Below are positions 10,450-21,587 of a DNA stretch of 64,000 nucleotides, piece by piece. The notes below the pieces were generated by a model that saw only the letters and a program-made list of their open reading frames with translations, was not told the DNA's origin and searched no databases. The position numbers and the translations under genes were made by a program. The stretch spans positions 2,400,395 to 2,464,394 of the forward strand of contig OX375872.1 in NCBI GenBank assembly GCA_947359465.1, given 5' to 3'. The DNA comes from Metellina segmentata. Lineage: Eukaryota; Arthropoda; Arachnida; Araneae; Tetragnathidae. Numbering within the stretch: the first letter of the stretch is position 1; every line of letters starts with the position of its first letter.

Positions 10450-12590
10450 TTAAAATGCCCTTTTTCTAACTTTTCTTTCGGCAAACTCACGAACCAGTGA
10501 TTTCAAGTCTAATTTATCACTAATTTGGTGTTCTATAGCAATCATTGCCAATCCATTGAGACGATTTTGCGTCTGTATCGATCTGAGATAATTTTTTATT
10601 ATTTTTTGTTTTGAAAAGCTTCTTTCCCCTGAAGCCACAGTGACTGGCAATGTAAGTAGGATTCTTAATGCTATGCTGAGGTTTGGTGCGAATTTAAGTG
10701 TAGCGATAAACTTGAGAACTTCGACAGGGGTTTCCTTTTTTATTAATAATGACGAAACAATGCTTATTTCATCGGCTAGTTCCAGGGTGTTAAGATCGCT
10801 TGAATTTCCATCAGTTAAAACTACTTCCAAATCTTTGCAATGAGCCAGTAGCTCATTTCTGGACATGTCTTTTAGACCAAAAATATTATACAAAAAGCTG
10901 AAATAATTACTGTGAGTATTTAGCAAATTATATCTGGTTTCCAAGCCATTTATTGCTTGATCTATAGTGTAAAAAAAAATCTATTTTATATTTTTGTTTG
11001 AGGTCTTGAACGGGTTCATCCGGGCCTTCATACAAAAACGTTCTTGTTTTGCTTCTGACACGATGACGTGGTGTGGTGGTTTCGAAATTAGCTTCCACGT
11101 CAATCTCTGAAGCAAGCTCGGTTGCTTCTAAAATGATGTTTTCAAAAGCTTCATCTGATCTCAGGTTTTCAAAGAAGAGTTTGCAGTTGCTAAGCATATC
11201 AATAGCTTGTGACATATTAAAATTTACAGTTTGCAAAAGTTTGCTGATGGGGTTAATATGACTCAAAATTTTGTACCAGATCACAACAGAGCATATAAAT
11301 TTGAACTGCTTCAAATTATTTAATAATCCGCTAGCCTCGTCTCTGATCATATTATCGATTTCTGAATCTTCATATATGCTGTACAAAGCATCGTGAATTG
11401 GACCAATTTGAAACCGCAGAGCTTTTAATGAGTCGACTCGACTTTCCCATCGCGTATTACTCAATGGTTTTAGGGTGTAAGTATCAATATATTTCAGTAA
11501 TATTGCCCAACGAAAAGAAGAGGAAGAAAAAAATGTATATAACTTTTGAACAATATTGAAGAAGTTGGCTGCCTCAAACGAGGATTTTGCCATATCGTTT
11601 ACAACCAAATTTAGCGAATGGCTGCTGCATGGAACATAAAATGCTCTGGGGTTTATATTTCTGATTCTTGTTTGTACTCCCGATTTTTCTCCTCTCATAT
11701 TGGAACCATTGTCATACCCTTGACTGCGCATGTTTTCTACTTTAAGCCTATTTTTCTCTAGCTCTTCTAGTAAAACCTCCGACAATTCCTTAGCTGTTGA
11801 TCTCTCAATGGGTAGAAAACCCAAAAAATGTTCGTTGATATTAACTTGAACTTCAGACTCTGATTCCTGTATGGAGACAAATCTTACCACAAATGTCATC
11901 TGTTCTACTTTACTTGCATCGGGAGTACAGTCAAGAATCACGGAATAATACTTGGCCTTTTGAACTTGCTCAATGATGTGGAGCTTTATGTTGTCATGCA
12001 ATAATTCAATTATTTCATTTTGTATAGTTTTCCCTAGATATGTAGCTTTGATTTCTTCTTTATTGAGGACTATGCGAACGTGTTCCTCCATTTTTGGATC
12101 AAACTCAGCCAATAACTGAATTAACTTCAAAAAGTTTCCATTATTGTGTTCATACAGTTTATCACTTGTTCCTCGAAAAGCTAGAGAGCTCTCACCTAGC
12201 ATTTTAACGACTGATATAATGCGTAAAAGAACTTCAGACCAGTGATTTATCTCAGAATCAATATGAGTCTCTGAGAAACTGCATCTATTGTTTCACCTAT
12301 TTTCAATCTTTGCTTCAATTCAAGCCATGATTTCAAACAATCTATATGAGTTTTAGCATTTTCATGATGTGCTAAAGAGTCCCCTAAATGCTTCCAGTCT
12401 TTAAATCCCCGATTGCCAAGAGCGCTCAAGCTAGATGGTGCAGCAAAAGGTCGACATGGAAAACAGTACAAAGCGTTTTGAAATACGGAATATACTATCC
12501 ATTCTCTTAAAACCTCTTCTCCATTTCTAAGCCTTTTCTTGTAATGTTTTGGTGAGAATAGCATCGGACATTTGGTTTCTGGAACAAATT
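10450..12590 (-). pseudogene. ZMYM1-like hAT transposase (two frameshifts)
   Basis: Three consecutive minus-strand frames cover about 700 residues, the normal length. 12247-12564 holds the TTF-type zinc-finger region (FSPKHYKKRLRNGEEVLREW, YCFPCRPF, GFKDWKHLGDSLAHHENAKT). 10928-12202 holds the catalytic core: YYSVILDCTPDASKVEQMTF (first Asp in ILDCTPD), SQGYDNGSNMRG, and PCSSHSLNLVVND. 10450-10944 ends with the hAT dimerisation domain (LRILLTLPVTVASGERSFSK, LNGLAMIAIEHQ). The first shift is near 12240. The second is at a run of nine A residues near 10968-10976, which could be a sequencing slip. Catalytic-region motifs are intact, so this is a young copy. The protein would act in the nucleus, cutting hAT ends and making 8-bp duplications. 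The start codon is uncertain; ETKCPM precedes the first clear block. Confidence 0.9.
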
Positions 12591-12625
12591 AATTAAAATA
12601 AAAGATAATACTAATATAAAAAAAA

Positions 12626-12905
12626 GCCATGATTTAATTTAAATTATAATTTCTGAAATCCCCCACTTGTGCGCCACTGGCTTAAAAAAAACGTATTATA
12701 TTCAACTTCAGACTCAATTACCTTTCATTCGATACCACACAAGCCATGATTTGATTTAAACTCTAATTTTCAAAATCCCCCCCCCCTTATGCGTCACTGA
12801 CTTAAAAAAATGTATTTCATTCAACTCCAGACTCAATTACCTTTCATTTGATACCACACAAGCCATGTTTTGATCTAAACTCTAATTTTTGAAATCTACC
12901 CCCCC
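12626..12905 (+). repeat. ~118-bp tandem repeat, 2.4 copies
   Basis: The word gccatg starts units at 12626, 12743 and 12862, each followed by aattt..., a C-rich run, actggcttaaaaaa-like DNA and ctcaattacctttcatt. It lies in the hAT leader between the zinc-finger coding part and the right end. Confidence 0.85.
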
Positions 12906-13029
12906 CACCCTTTTTTTGGCTTATGTCTGATGGATTTTATTAGTTTTTAAAAATGAAAACAAAAATTAAAACACAAACCTTCACAGAAGCCAAACGCACT
13001 GGACAATTTGCACAAGCACTTTTTTAAAG

Positions 13030-13600
13030 CTTTTTTGCACTAACAATTTAAACAAACTATTTTATTTCGCACCAGCCGAAGTCTAGTGGCAAATAATGCA
13101 TTGTTTTAAGTCTACTTCCTTTTTATATGCAGTTAAAAAGGGCTGTTAGATCTTGTTTCGCTTGGTTTCAAAATTGTTGTTTCCTGTACAGTCGTGTTGC
13201 CACGGGCCGAAAAACTTGTCAATTCTTGAAAGGCGTTGGCTGAGTGGTTTTGTCATGTTGAATTCAATTCAAGTAGGTTTTGCCTAAATGTTTAAATATA
13301 TTATATTATTTGAATTATGTGCTTAGAAATAAAAATGATAAATTCCGCCTGCCGCCTCTTAATCTTGTCAACTATCAGTCAAATCTTGCAACGCGTTTTT
13401 GAGAAAATTCCGGTGAACCGATTTCAATGAAATTTGGTATACTTACAAGGGTCCGATGACAATGCAATATTATGAAAAATAATTTATTGATATGATATCA
13501 GAATGATAAAAAAATATTCTTTACTTTTTAGTTTTAGTGCATTTTATAAAAGCCTGTAACTTAATTTTTTTTATCAGTTTATTTTCATTTTCCATGATTT
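13030..13600. other. hAT non-coding right arm
   Basis: This is non-coding DNA of the hAT between its leader repeat and right terminal repeat. No ORF similarity is seen. Confidence 0.5.
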
Positions 13601-14464
13601 TGGCGCCCCTAGATCATTGCGCTCCGGGCGGCCGCCCGGATCGCCCTACCCTGGAGCCGGCCCTGCTGGAGGATTCCATTTCCAGTTGGGAAGACAGACG
13701 CAATGTAAGGGTGCAACTGATCGCAATGATGTTCAGATAGTTCACAGCGTTCATGGTATGTTCTACCAAAACTACGGGTCCCAGAGTCACCCATGAGAAC
13801 GTCCCCCAATGCATAATACCGCCACCACCAGCCTGTGTATGACCTGCTGTACAAAAGGGGAGCAACTGTTAGCCTGGCAGACGGCATACCCTGACACGAC
13901 CATCGACGTGAAGAATGAGAAATCGGGATTCATTTGACCTGGCAACTCTGTTCCACTCATCCATGGTCCAGTCTCTATGTTCCCGGGGCCACTGTAGGGG
14001 TATTTGATGATGACGCTTGGTCAACAGAGGCACACGAGCGGGACGTCTGCTGCGCAGTCCCATATCCAACAGTGTCCGCTGAGCTGTGTGTTCCGAAACG
14101 CTTGCACTTGGACCTGCATTGTATTGGGCTGTCAGCTGAGCTACTGTCTTGCGCCGATTTTGCTTTACCAAGCGGGACGGTCTCCGACGTCCTTTTTCTT
14201 TGATGACGCGTGAACTGCCAACACCTTGGCGTCTACTGCTGGTGTCACCGTCATTTATCCACTTTGCATGAATACTAACAACGGCAGATCGTGAACAATC
14301 TACAAGTCGTGCAGTTTCGGTGATACTCGTTCTTAGTCTTCGGGCCATTACGATCTGCCGTCTATCAAATTCGCTTAGATCAGCAGCCTTTCCCATCACT
14401 CGCAAAAGTAAGAGCAAGAATGATTACTTACCTTATCTAGCAGCAGTTAAATACCATTCTCATT

Positions 14465-14530
14465 CTTACGACTTTCTTACAAGTCTCACTACTTAGTTCT
14501 CATAAAATACGAGCAGGACAGAGAGCAATG

Positions 14531-14533
<3 letters not shown>
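14465..14533 (-). mobile_element. LTR fragment (start of plus-strand LTR sequence)
   Basis: The segment gactttcttacaagtctcac through agagagcaatgaaa matches the first ~70 bp of the LTR at 45938. It is cut off by the TA microsatellite that follows. Confidence 0.75.

Positions 14534-14578
<45 letters not shown>
14533..14578. repeat. (TA)n microsatellite
   Basis: An uninterrupted AT dinucleotide run of about 46 bp directly abuts the left end of the hAT-like element at 14579. Confidence 0.95.
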
Positions 14579-14581
<3 letters not shown>

Positions 14582-14865
14582 GGTGTCCCTTATTTTTCAA
14601 AGTTTTTATTTTCTAACGTATAGGCTCTAGTTTTGTTCATTTGACCCTAAAACACTCGGAAATAAATTTTTACCTTATTTGGAGCACTGCAACTCGTGCC
14701 GACTTGCATGGAAACATGTTCGTACAAATTGCGTGCGCCGTGCTTGCTGTGTCAGTAAAGACGGGTTTTCCTAGCAGAATGGTTCCAAAGCAGTCAAATG
14801 CGTCATACCCCAGAATTTAGTTCAAATAACCGATCACGAGACGGATTGTTAGAGTTGATGCGCTT

Positions 14866-15236
14866 CTTAGGAAAACATAAACACGCAGCATTGCTATAAG
14901 TTGTAAATTCATGTTGGAGCGGTAATTGGTAATTTGTAATTGACGTCGTACTAGAGCAATACAAAGGGCTATTGACGACGGTCCGGGATCAATCCCTACG
15001 AGGACAACACCTCGTAATTTTGAACCATGGTCAGATGACGTAGCAACACCTGATCTGGCACCCCACTCTCCAAACTTCCACACCAACCCAACGTGAGGAC
15101 TTTCGACCACGACATATTTAAGGTTCACCAGCCGCCTCTACACCATACGCTTACAAACATGCATGCTCGGACCCGGATTCGAACCAGGAACCTTCCGTTC
15201 TAGAGGCTAACACCTTAACCACTATACCGGTAGAGA
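14866..15236 (-). mobile_element. tRNA-derived SINE 1
   Basis: On the minus strand the head from 15236 contains an A-box-like tagtggttaagg and a perfect B-box ggttcgaatcc, as in a tRNA gene. A body follows with gtggtcgaaagtcctcac, also found in the other SINEs of the window in related form. The tail end near 14866 is approximate, and I could not find a clear target duplication. Confidence 0.78.
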
Positions 15237-15429
15237 AATTCGAGACGTTGGACTTGAATCTCTTCGCGCGGCGCTTATACCTGACACTTGAAAAACCGGG
15301 CTTTACTCTCGGCTTGTCGGGTAATTATCGCGCATTGTTTTATATTTCGAAGATATTAATGGAACTGAGAAGCAGTAAAAAAAAGCGTTTTCTTGGTTGG
15401 TGAAGTGAGTCATTGAGTAAGGTTAGAGC

Positions 15430-16760
15430 GGAATCCATAAAATCCGATTTTCAGAATAACCAGGCCTTTATGTGAGAAGTTCTAAGGAAGAACGTCTGAC
15501 GATTCTTATTTCATTTAGAGAGAAGGAGCTACTTCTTGCAGTATCAAAACTGGACAGCTCTTCCAGCAAAGATAAAGATAAAGCAGTTTCAAACGCACTT
15601 AAAGAATGGAACCTCAAAAGATAAAGTACAAATAATGTGCTGTGATACGACAGCATATAATACAGACCGCTTGAATGGAGTTTGTGAGCTTTTGGAACAT
15701 GATCTAGTAAGAGTATTGTTACTCTTTGCTTGCCGTCATCATGTTTTTGAACTAGTTCTGAAAAGTGTATTTGAAACAAAGATCTATCAAGTCGCAAGCA
15801 GTCCCGATATTCCACTGATCAAAAAGTTCAGAGACAACTGGAAAAACATTAATCCTAATGCTATCGAAACATGCTCAGATTTTACCAAACAGCATCTTTT
15901 TGACGCGACCATTAACGGATTGGTGACGTTTTTTAACCATGGACTGCAAAACTCCATTATACGTGACGATTATCGGGAACTGATCGAACTATCTGTTATT
16001 TTCTTGAGATGAGATAACGAGAGTAAAATTAAAATCAGACCTTCTGTCGCAATGCATCCAGCACGATGGATGGATGACAAAAGCTATTTTCTCTTTCAAA
16101 ATATGTTTGCTGCAGTCTCGGTTCAAAATGAGCGTTGAGGACAAACGAGCGTAGCAAGATGTTAGTTTAATCATTGTGGCAGTTTATATGATGCCCTGGC
16201 TTGGATGCAGTTTGGCGGTGAAGGCAGCTAATCAAGATTTTTGCGTTTTTTAAAGACGTTAAGAGTATGAAACAGTTGACAAATTGATTTCCAAAGATGC
16301 CCTGAGCAAGTTCATTTAAACCAGTGGTATTTATCAGTCTTTGATGCTATTGTTTATAAACAAACCCATGCGAATATTGTAGCGAACTTACTAAGAGAAA
16401 GTTAATATGATTTGGGAAGATATATGTTCCATCGAAGGAAGTATCTGTATCTTTATACGATGAGAGTTTCAATTGATCTGTTATTTTAAATTCTGTTAAT
16501 TTTCTAGTGATACTAATTTTTCTTAAAATTTTCTTCGCGTTTTAAAGTTAACAGCAGCTTTCTCCAAGAAAACGTATCTTTGTGGGAAGAAAATGCAGCC
16601 TTTGTGGAAGCTATAAATAAGAATTTTAGCTTAAAAGCAGTAAATGACACAGCTGAAAGAGCTGTTAAGCTAATGCAAAGCCTTCCATGGTTTAAATACC
16701 GCAGATGAAGAACAGAAACAGTTCTTATTGCGCTGTGTGCAAGAACATATTTAGATGTAT
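15430..16760 (+). pseudogene. hAT-like transposase, CRHH-motif family
   Basis: The main open part (15536-16012) includes VQIMCCDTTAYNTDRLNGVC, LLFACRHHVFELVLKSVF, SPDIPLIKKFRDNWKNI and DDYRELIELSVIF. After a stop the same family continues with KIKIRPSVAMHPARWMDDKS (family: IRPPGAMHHARWM). At 16640-16780 another frame gives VNDTAERAVKLMQSLPWF and DEEQKQFLL-like sequence. This set is familiar to me from unnamed repetitive proteins in arthropod and cnidarian genomes. The CDTT..NT Asp, ACRHH and NDTAERAV blocks suggest an RNase-H-fold transposase related to hAT, but I infer this class from ends and flanks, not from a named domain. At least two stops or shifts make it inactive. Confidence 0.72.
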
Positions 16761-17122
16761 ACAGACTGTAAAAAAGAGACCTTAAAATGAAAGTATCCTG
16801 AATAATTATGTGTGACTTTATTTTTTAATAATTAAAGGCATTACTTAAATTTGTCTTTTAATCAATATTTACCTATGATATATGCATAGTTGCGATGACC
16901 TAGCTACTTAATAAAATCTGTTCAAAAACGTCTATTTCCATAAACTTTGGGGCCTTGTCGGCACGGGTTAACATTAACGTAGGAAGTTGAAATTTCATAT
17001 TTAAGTAAGGCTTAGTATATTAAAAAGAATTAGAGGGTATGCGTTTTGATAACTGCAAAAAAAAAAAAAATTCACCCATATAAGGGACACCCTAATATAT
17101 ATATATAATTCAAATAATGCAA

Positions 17123-17689
17123 ATTAACGATTTCTTTCTAACGAGCAAATTAACCCTTCTTTGCATGATTTTTTCTTTATTGGTGAAATAAATCAAGGTG
17201 ATATCATTCATGTTCAAAATTAAAGGAAAAATGGTTAAAAAAATCTTAGTATATATTTATAGTATAAATTTAGCAAAAAACAATATGATGGTATCATGTG
17301 GTATTTTTTAAATTAAACGCAAACTTTTCAGAAATTGCTCTAAAAATAACAGAAACATATGTTACAAACCTTTCTTCCACTGATTTTCACTTTTTTAGCA
17401 ATAGAAACTCAAATATAATAAAACAAAATTTAAAACGAAATCATACGTTTATTGCAACTACAACAAACAGCGGAATGACAACTTCAAGCTCGTTTTACTG
17501 ATAGTGACACTTGCTTATTTTTGACAGCTATGTTTTTTTTTATGAAATAGACATTAAAAAGGTATCCAGACACGATCAACTTAAAGTGAACTTGTTCTTT
17601 TATAAAATTTTTGGGCATTCAATGTTATGATGGAAATTTCCACCATTATACAAAGAAGGGTTAACGATTTCATTCCAACGAGCAAATTA
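17123..17689 (+). repeat. 29-bp direct repeat flanking a TTAA MITE
   Basis: The segment ttaacgatttc.ttc.aacg followed by agcaaattaa occurs at 17123-17151 and 17661-17689, on both sides of the MITE. This is far longer than a TTAA target duplication, so it was either a pre-existing tandem repeat or a larger duplicated flank. Confidence 0.7.
17154..17660. mobile_element. piggyBac-like MITE
   Basis: The ends cccttctttg and caaagaaggg are inverted repeats, and TTAA lies immediately outside both (17150-17153, 17661-17664), the piggyBac-type footprint. At 507 bp it has no transposase. Confidence 0.78.
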
Positions 17690-17896
17690 ACTTTCGTTTT
17701 CTGACACAATGTAATGTAACAAAAACAATAATATTAATGTAACAAAAAAAAATGTAATAACACAATGTCCGAAAGTCATTAGACTTTGGTAAATGCCAAA
17801 ATTGTGTAACATGCAGGCCAGCAATGTCCAAAATCTGTAACCTACAGTAAAGCAATGTCCAAAATCTGTAACCTGCGGATCTTCAAATTAAATCTT
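17690..17896 (+). repeat. dispersed repeat with ~33-bp subunits
   Basis: The phrase caatgtccaaaatctgtaac is repeated at 17822 and 17854. The whole block, resumed after 17901-19001 as 19006-19115, is found inverted at 42650-42945. Confidence 0.8.
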
Positions 17897-17900
17897 TTAA

Positions 17901-19001
17901 GGGGGGGAAACCAGTTTAGGAGGCTGAAATTTTCGTGATTGGAAAAGGAAGTCGAAGAAATAATCAGAATTTGTTTAAACTTGGAGGATATTTTATTAAT
18001 GTTTTGAAGTACACTTTGTACTTTTTTCAAGTAATTTCACCGGAAATAGTGCAGTTAGAAGCTGCTGTCCATTGACGGTCGCCATCAGAGTTTGCTGCTC
18101 TTGGGAAATCCGGAAATCATAATTTTTATCTGAAATCATCACAATTTTTTTTTACGTTAGAAACATATTTTCTAAGAATATAGACTAAACTCTGATCAAA
18201 AAGTTGAATATTGCACGTTTTTGAGGTGTTTGAACAAAATGTTATGTTTTAATACCATGTTTTTTCACCTTTTTTGCATTAAAAAAATATTTTAGAAAGT
18301 AATATCATCCCAGAGTTTGGTACATATGGATTGTAATTGAATAAAGAATATTCACACAAATTTTCAGTACTATTTGTCAATAACTTTTTGAGCTAGAATT
18401 CCCTCGAGTTGAAAAAAAGTCGTTTCGAGAAAAACGCATTTGAAAAAAAAAAAGTACCGAAAACGAGAAATTCAGGGCAGTAATAAATTATATAAACTGG
18501 TCACAGTTAATCAGCTATTCCAGCACCATATAGCAACCCTTCTTCAAACGCATCATTTCGGGCTCCAACGAGCTGCGTCTATTCTGACTTTTCACGCTCA
18601 TCCATTTATTTCCTGGGCAAAATTGAAGCTCTGCGTTTTAGTCAGTTCATCAGCATTAGAGGGGCTGAATTTCCTTCCTTGAATAACGCAGTATCCAAGA
18701 ATGCTGCAACCTCGACTACTTTCAGGCCAGAATGTAGGTGTTTGGGAGCCAAACTTTTATTACCATTCTGCATTCTAAAGATCTCGTCAGCAAATCATCT
18801 TTCGATAAATCTTCGTATATTAGAAGAATTTCTTTCTGAACGTCGGGGTGTTATGGAGCATCAGCTTCGCCACTGAATTGTTCACTTTAGTGCTCATAGC
18901 ATCGGAACAAATCGCAATTTTGTTTCTTGAAGAGTTCTACTAACAATTTATGGAATTTAAAAAAAATCGATTTTTCGAACCGTCTAAACTGGTTTTCCCC
19001 C
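17901..19001 (-). mobile_element. Mutator-like (TTAA-type) transposon relic
   Basis: Inverted ends (left gggggggaaaccagttta, right taaactggttttccccc) are flanked by TTAA at 17897-17900 and 19002-19005. It interrupts a dispersed repeat whose intact inverted copy is at 42.65 kb, which confirms the borders. It is 1.1 kb with only a coding remnant. Confidence 0.85.
18480..18790 (-). pseudogene. Mutator-like transposase C-terminal remnant
   Basis: Read leftward, shifted frames give VVEVAAFLDTALFKEGNSAP, then ASILPRK and EEGLLYGAGIAD before a stop. The first block resembles the C-terminal part of arthropod Mutator-like transposase-domain proteins, which have a VxxxAxxxAxxxFNxG block, and a relative lies at 29960-31020. 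Only about 90 residues remain. The assignment is supported mainly by the TTAA-flanked GGGG ends shared with that copy. Confidence 0.5.
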
Positions 19002-19383
19002 TTAATAAGTAAGTTAGGAGAACAGTTCCTGTCTTTGAATGATTGTTTATTGTATTCTATGCCTATAAACAGTACACTAAAAAAGTATTGATGTTAAATT
19101 TCAAAACTTACTCAGTTAACGTTTAGTGTTCCCACATTTCTCCCAAATACCAAATCCTTTTAACTTAACCCATTAACGCCCAGAGCGTCCTCATTTGAGG
19201 ACAGTGGATAAAAGAGCGTGTAGAACCTTAATATAAACGATTGTTTGTTCTGCACGACGGTATTACCAGAAATAATCCCACAAATTACCAAGTATATGTG
19301 ATTGTTTAGAACTCCGTGATATGTTTTTCATGTATCACGCTTGCATTTGCTTTCTGTCTAGCTACATCGCCTAAATTCTAGAT

Positions 19384-19847
19384 CAGGGATGGCGAATCTA
19401 TGACCCGACACTGACCCACGCGTTGATGTTTTTAAACTTATCATCATTTCTTCATATACATAAAGAATTTTAATTATTTTCCCCTCTTTTAAAAATATGA
19501 AGAAAATACAAGTAATGAACTTAAAATGAAAAACAAATTGCATAAATGTTTTTTGTAAAAAGTTTTCGATTTATTGATTACACATAATGTTGTTTAGAGA
19601 TTTATGTGAAGGCCGATTGAGTAAACTATGTAATTTTATAAAATACCGCTTGAGAATGAAAAATAATACTAATAATAAAGACATTTATTACGTTCACACA
19701 AAGTATAACAAAGTTTTAAAGGATTAAAAGAAATTGAGAACCAAAAAAAGTACTTTTTTAGCATGCTCCCTTTCCAAGTGACCCACGAGCTAGTACTGAA
19801 AAAATAATAAACAAAATTTGACACCTTATAAAGGTTCGCCATCCCTG
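19384..19847. mobile_element. hAT MITE with perfect 8-bp duplication
   Basis: The ends cagggatggcgaa and ttcgccatccctg are inverted, and both flanks are ttctagat (19376-19383 and 19848-19855). It is 464 bp and non-coding. Confidence 0.93.
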
Positions 19848-20179
19848 TTCTAGATAAAAGATTTTATTTTTACTAGTATTTCAAATTAGAGTACTATATA
19901 AACTTATAATAGAAAATTAATTTCTTTTGAAAAAAATTTCGTTTTCAAAAATGACATCCAATTTTGCTGTCCTCAATTGAGGACGCGTTACAGTCAATTT
20001 TTATACAAATTTCAAGAGTCATTACAATTTTTGTATTTTTTAGAGAAATAATTGAATTAAAAATTATTTCGACTTTTATGTGGTAATTAGTCATTACTTT
20101 CCTAAAACGAAGCAAAGTATAAGTAATTATAATTGCTCGTAGGTTCTTTACGATTGCAGAAGTTCATGAATATTTATTT

Positions 20180-20640
20180 TCAGAACAAATTGAAACTGAC
20201 ATCATCGGAATTCCACCTAACGTAGATGAGCTTACTGATGAAGATGATCTTGACGATGAAAAACGGCTTTAGCTGAAGTACGTAATATTGCAGGAACAGC
20301 TGAAATTTCGGAACATCCTAATTCCTCTGAAACTAAACTGTTCAAAAACTGAAATTGTGGTACTATAAGAGACAGCAGAATAGCAAGATGTCCTCTGAAA
20401 ACTCGGAAAGAAAAAGAAACAAGAGGGTTTTATGAGCATAAATTTGATAAGGAAAATGAAATTTTAATAGTCAGATGGAACGACAATAAGTCTGTTACTT
20501 TGACTACTAATTCTGAACATATTAATCCTACATTCCTTGTTTATATCATACCAAACCAAAGAATTGATACATATTTGTATGGATTTGGTTTATGTATGAT
20601 ATATGTGCATCTTGTTCTGCGTCATTCTGAATAAAAAAAC
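20180..20640 (+). pseudogene. piggyBac transposase remnant
   Basis: The first frame reads EQIETDIIGIPPNVDELTDE followed by DDLDDEKRL, the acidic N-terminal region typical of PGBD-like proteins. After a large deletion a second frame reads YEHKFDKENEILIVRWNDNK and SVTLTTNSEHINPTFL, matching the conserved block G.(Y/F)D.R.D...EILVVRWNDNKVV of the DDE domain. Most of the catalytic domain is missing, so it cannot be active. In complete elements the protein excises precisely at TTAA. Confidence 0.75.
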
Positions 20641-20848
20641 AGTCCTTTCTATCAACTGTCATAGTTCGCACAAAACTGAAATTGTAACATTACTCCGTTT
20701 GAGATAAATTGTCATTAAATGTTAAATAAATAACAGTTTAAAATTATCTTAAAATTTAATAGAACACTGTAATTAGTCCGTTTTTATATCTATTACATGT
20801 TGTTTTCAAATTTTCTGACTTCACTCAATTTCTTGATTTTTTTGAACT

Positions 20849-21003
20849 GATGGATCACGGCGTGGGAAGATAAATTTAGCTTAGCTCGCAAAAATGAATT
20901 ATTTCTTATGCAATGGGCTGGGAAACTGTAAAAGGTAAGTGAAAAAATTACTCTGAGGTCAACCTCGAAGCAATTTTCTTACGAGTTATTTTTTAATGTT
21001 ACA
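20849..21003 (-). mobile_element. LTR fragment (terminal part)
   Basis: The segment gatggatcacggcgtgggaa to tttttaatgttaca matches the last ~155 bp of the LTR copies at 43220-43370 and 46165-46316. The next mariner begins only a few bases later. Confidence 0.8.
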
Positions 21004-21587
21004 TATATACAGGGTGACCTGTAAAGTCCTTTTAAGCCCTTTAATTTTGAAACTGCGTCTCGTAGAGTCAAGGTAGTAAAGTGACCATGCTGAATTTATT
21101 GAGACAGCTTACAGCGCCCCTAGCGGTAAAATAAGGACATTAAAAAAATAACTCGAAAACTAAAGAAGATTGGCCAAAAAGTTCAATTAAAAAAATGTAC
21201 GCAGTACAATAATTAGGACACAGAAAAAAAACTTCATGGAGCTATCTGTAAAACTGGCGGAGATATTTGCGATTGAAATTTGAACTTTTCCACACCTTCA
21301 AAAAGGGGCCGTACTGAAATTGAAAAACGTGTTTTCCGGTGTTATCATTCAGTTTTTCTGAGTTAAGCAACGAGAAATTTAAAGTCAAACAAAAAAAGTT
21401 TAAAAAAAAAAGGGGGGGGGGAGATAAATAAAAAAAAAACTCTGAAAAACGTACTCCGGAAAATAAAAAATCTGACTATCCGAAATCACAATTTTCGTGC
21501 AACAACTAAAATACACAAATGAAAACCTATGGACCATTCTGACAAAAGGAAGATTTACTATTTAATAATTTTATTATGAAAAATTTT

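Larger units (their letters stand above)
10167..13664 (-). mobile_element. ZMYM1-like hAT transposon, near complete
   Basis: The ends are cagggccggccct and its complement ending agccggccct. The flanks are an exact 8-bp target duplication, gctggagg, at 10159-10166 and 13665-13672, the hAT hallmark. It sits in the Tc1 transposase, whose two halves rejoin across it. It is about 3.5 kb with a long single coding region, a 118-bp tandem repeat in the 5-prime leader, and poly-C runs near the left end and within the repeat. Confidence 0.93.
9857..14417 (-). pseudogene. Tc1-like transposase in two pieces
   Basis: The N-terminal piece (13869-14417) starts at [19 protein letters not shown] with a clear HTH ([19 protein letters not shown]) and reaches [18 protein letters not shown]. 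That motif carries Asn where Tc1 proteins have the first catalytic Asp (SDESRF). A shifted frame (13673-13865) gives AGGGGIMHWGTFSW. The C-terminal piece lies beyond the hAT insertion at 9857-10160: QQYNALCHKARIVLEWFEEH, SWPPNSP, IEHIWGVMQRQL, SMPRQVAVVLQAKGGATRY. The second catalytic Asp is also changed (QQYN for QQDN) and a stop replaces the D of SPDL. Full relatives have about 340 residues. The enzyme was already losing catalytic residues, independently of the insertion. Confidence 0.88.
9827..14460 (-). mobile_element. Tc1-like transposon split by a hAT insertion
   Basis: The left end (cacactgaagagtcaaaac at 9827, TA before it) abuts copy A of the long-TIR mariner with only TATA between them. 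The coding sequence runs leftward from about 14417. It is interrupted by 10167-13664. The right inverted repeat is missing and LTR-derived DNA starts at 14465. Confidence 0.85.
14579..17094 (+). mobile_element. hAT-like transposon with TAGGGTGTCCC ends
   Basis: Perfect 15-bp terminal inverted repeats, tagggtgtcccttat and its complement, end at 14579 and 17094. Both flanks are ATATATAT, compatible with an 8-bp duplication but not proof of one. It carries a SINE near its left end and a broken transposase. Its end sequence and its protein resemble those of the element at 27684-32668. Confidence 0.82.
19169..20660 (+). mobile_element. piggyBac transposon, right end lost
   Basis: TTAA at 19165-19168 is followed by cccattaacgcccagagcgt, a classic piggyBac terminal sequence, then an inverted pair cctcatttgaggac / cctcaattgaggac (19188, 19970). 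Coding remnants of a piggyBac transposase lie at 20180-20640. The right inverted repeat was not found. A hAT MITE is inserted at 19384-19847. Confidence 0.82.

Noticed and set aside
13537..13740. Open frame crossing 13664
   Set aside because: It crosses the border between hAT end and Tc1 gene and has no similarity; similar opposite-strand frames (for example 10640-10843, 11073-11261) are shadows of the hAT transposase.
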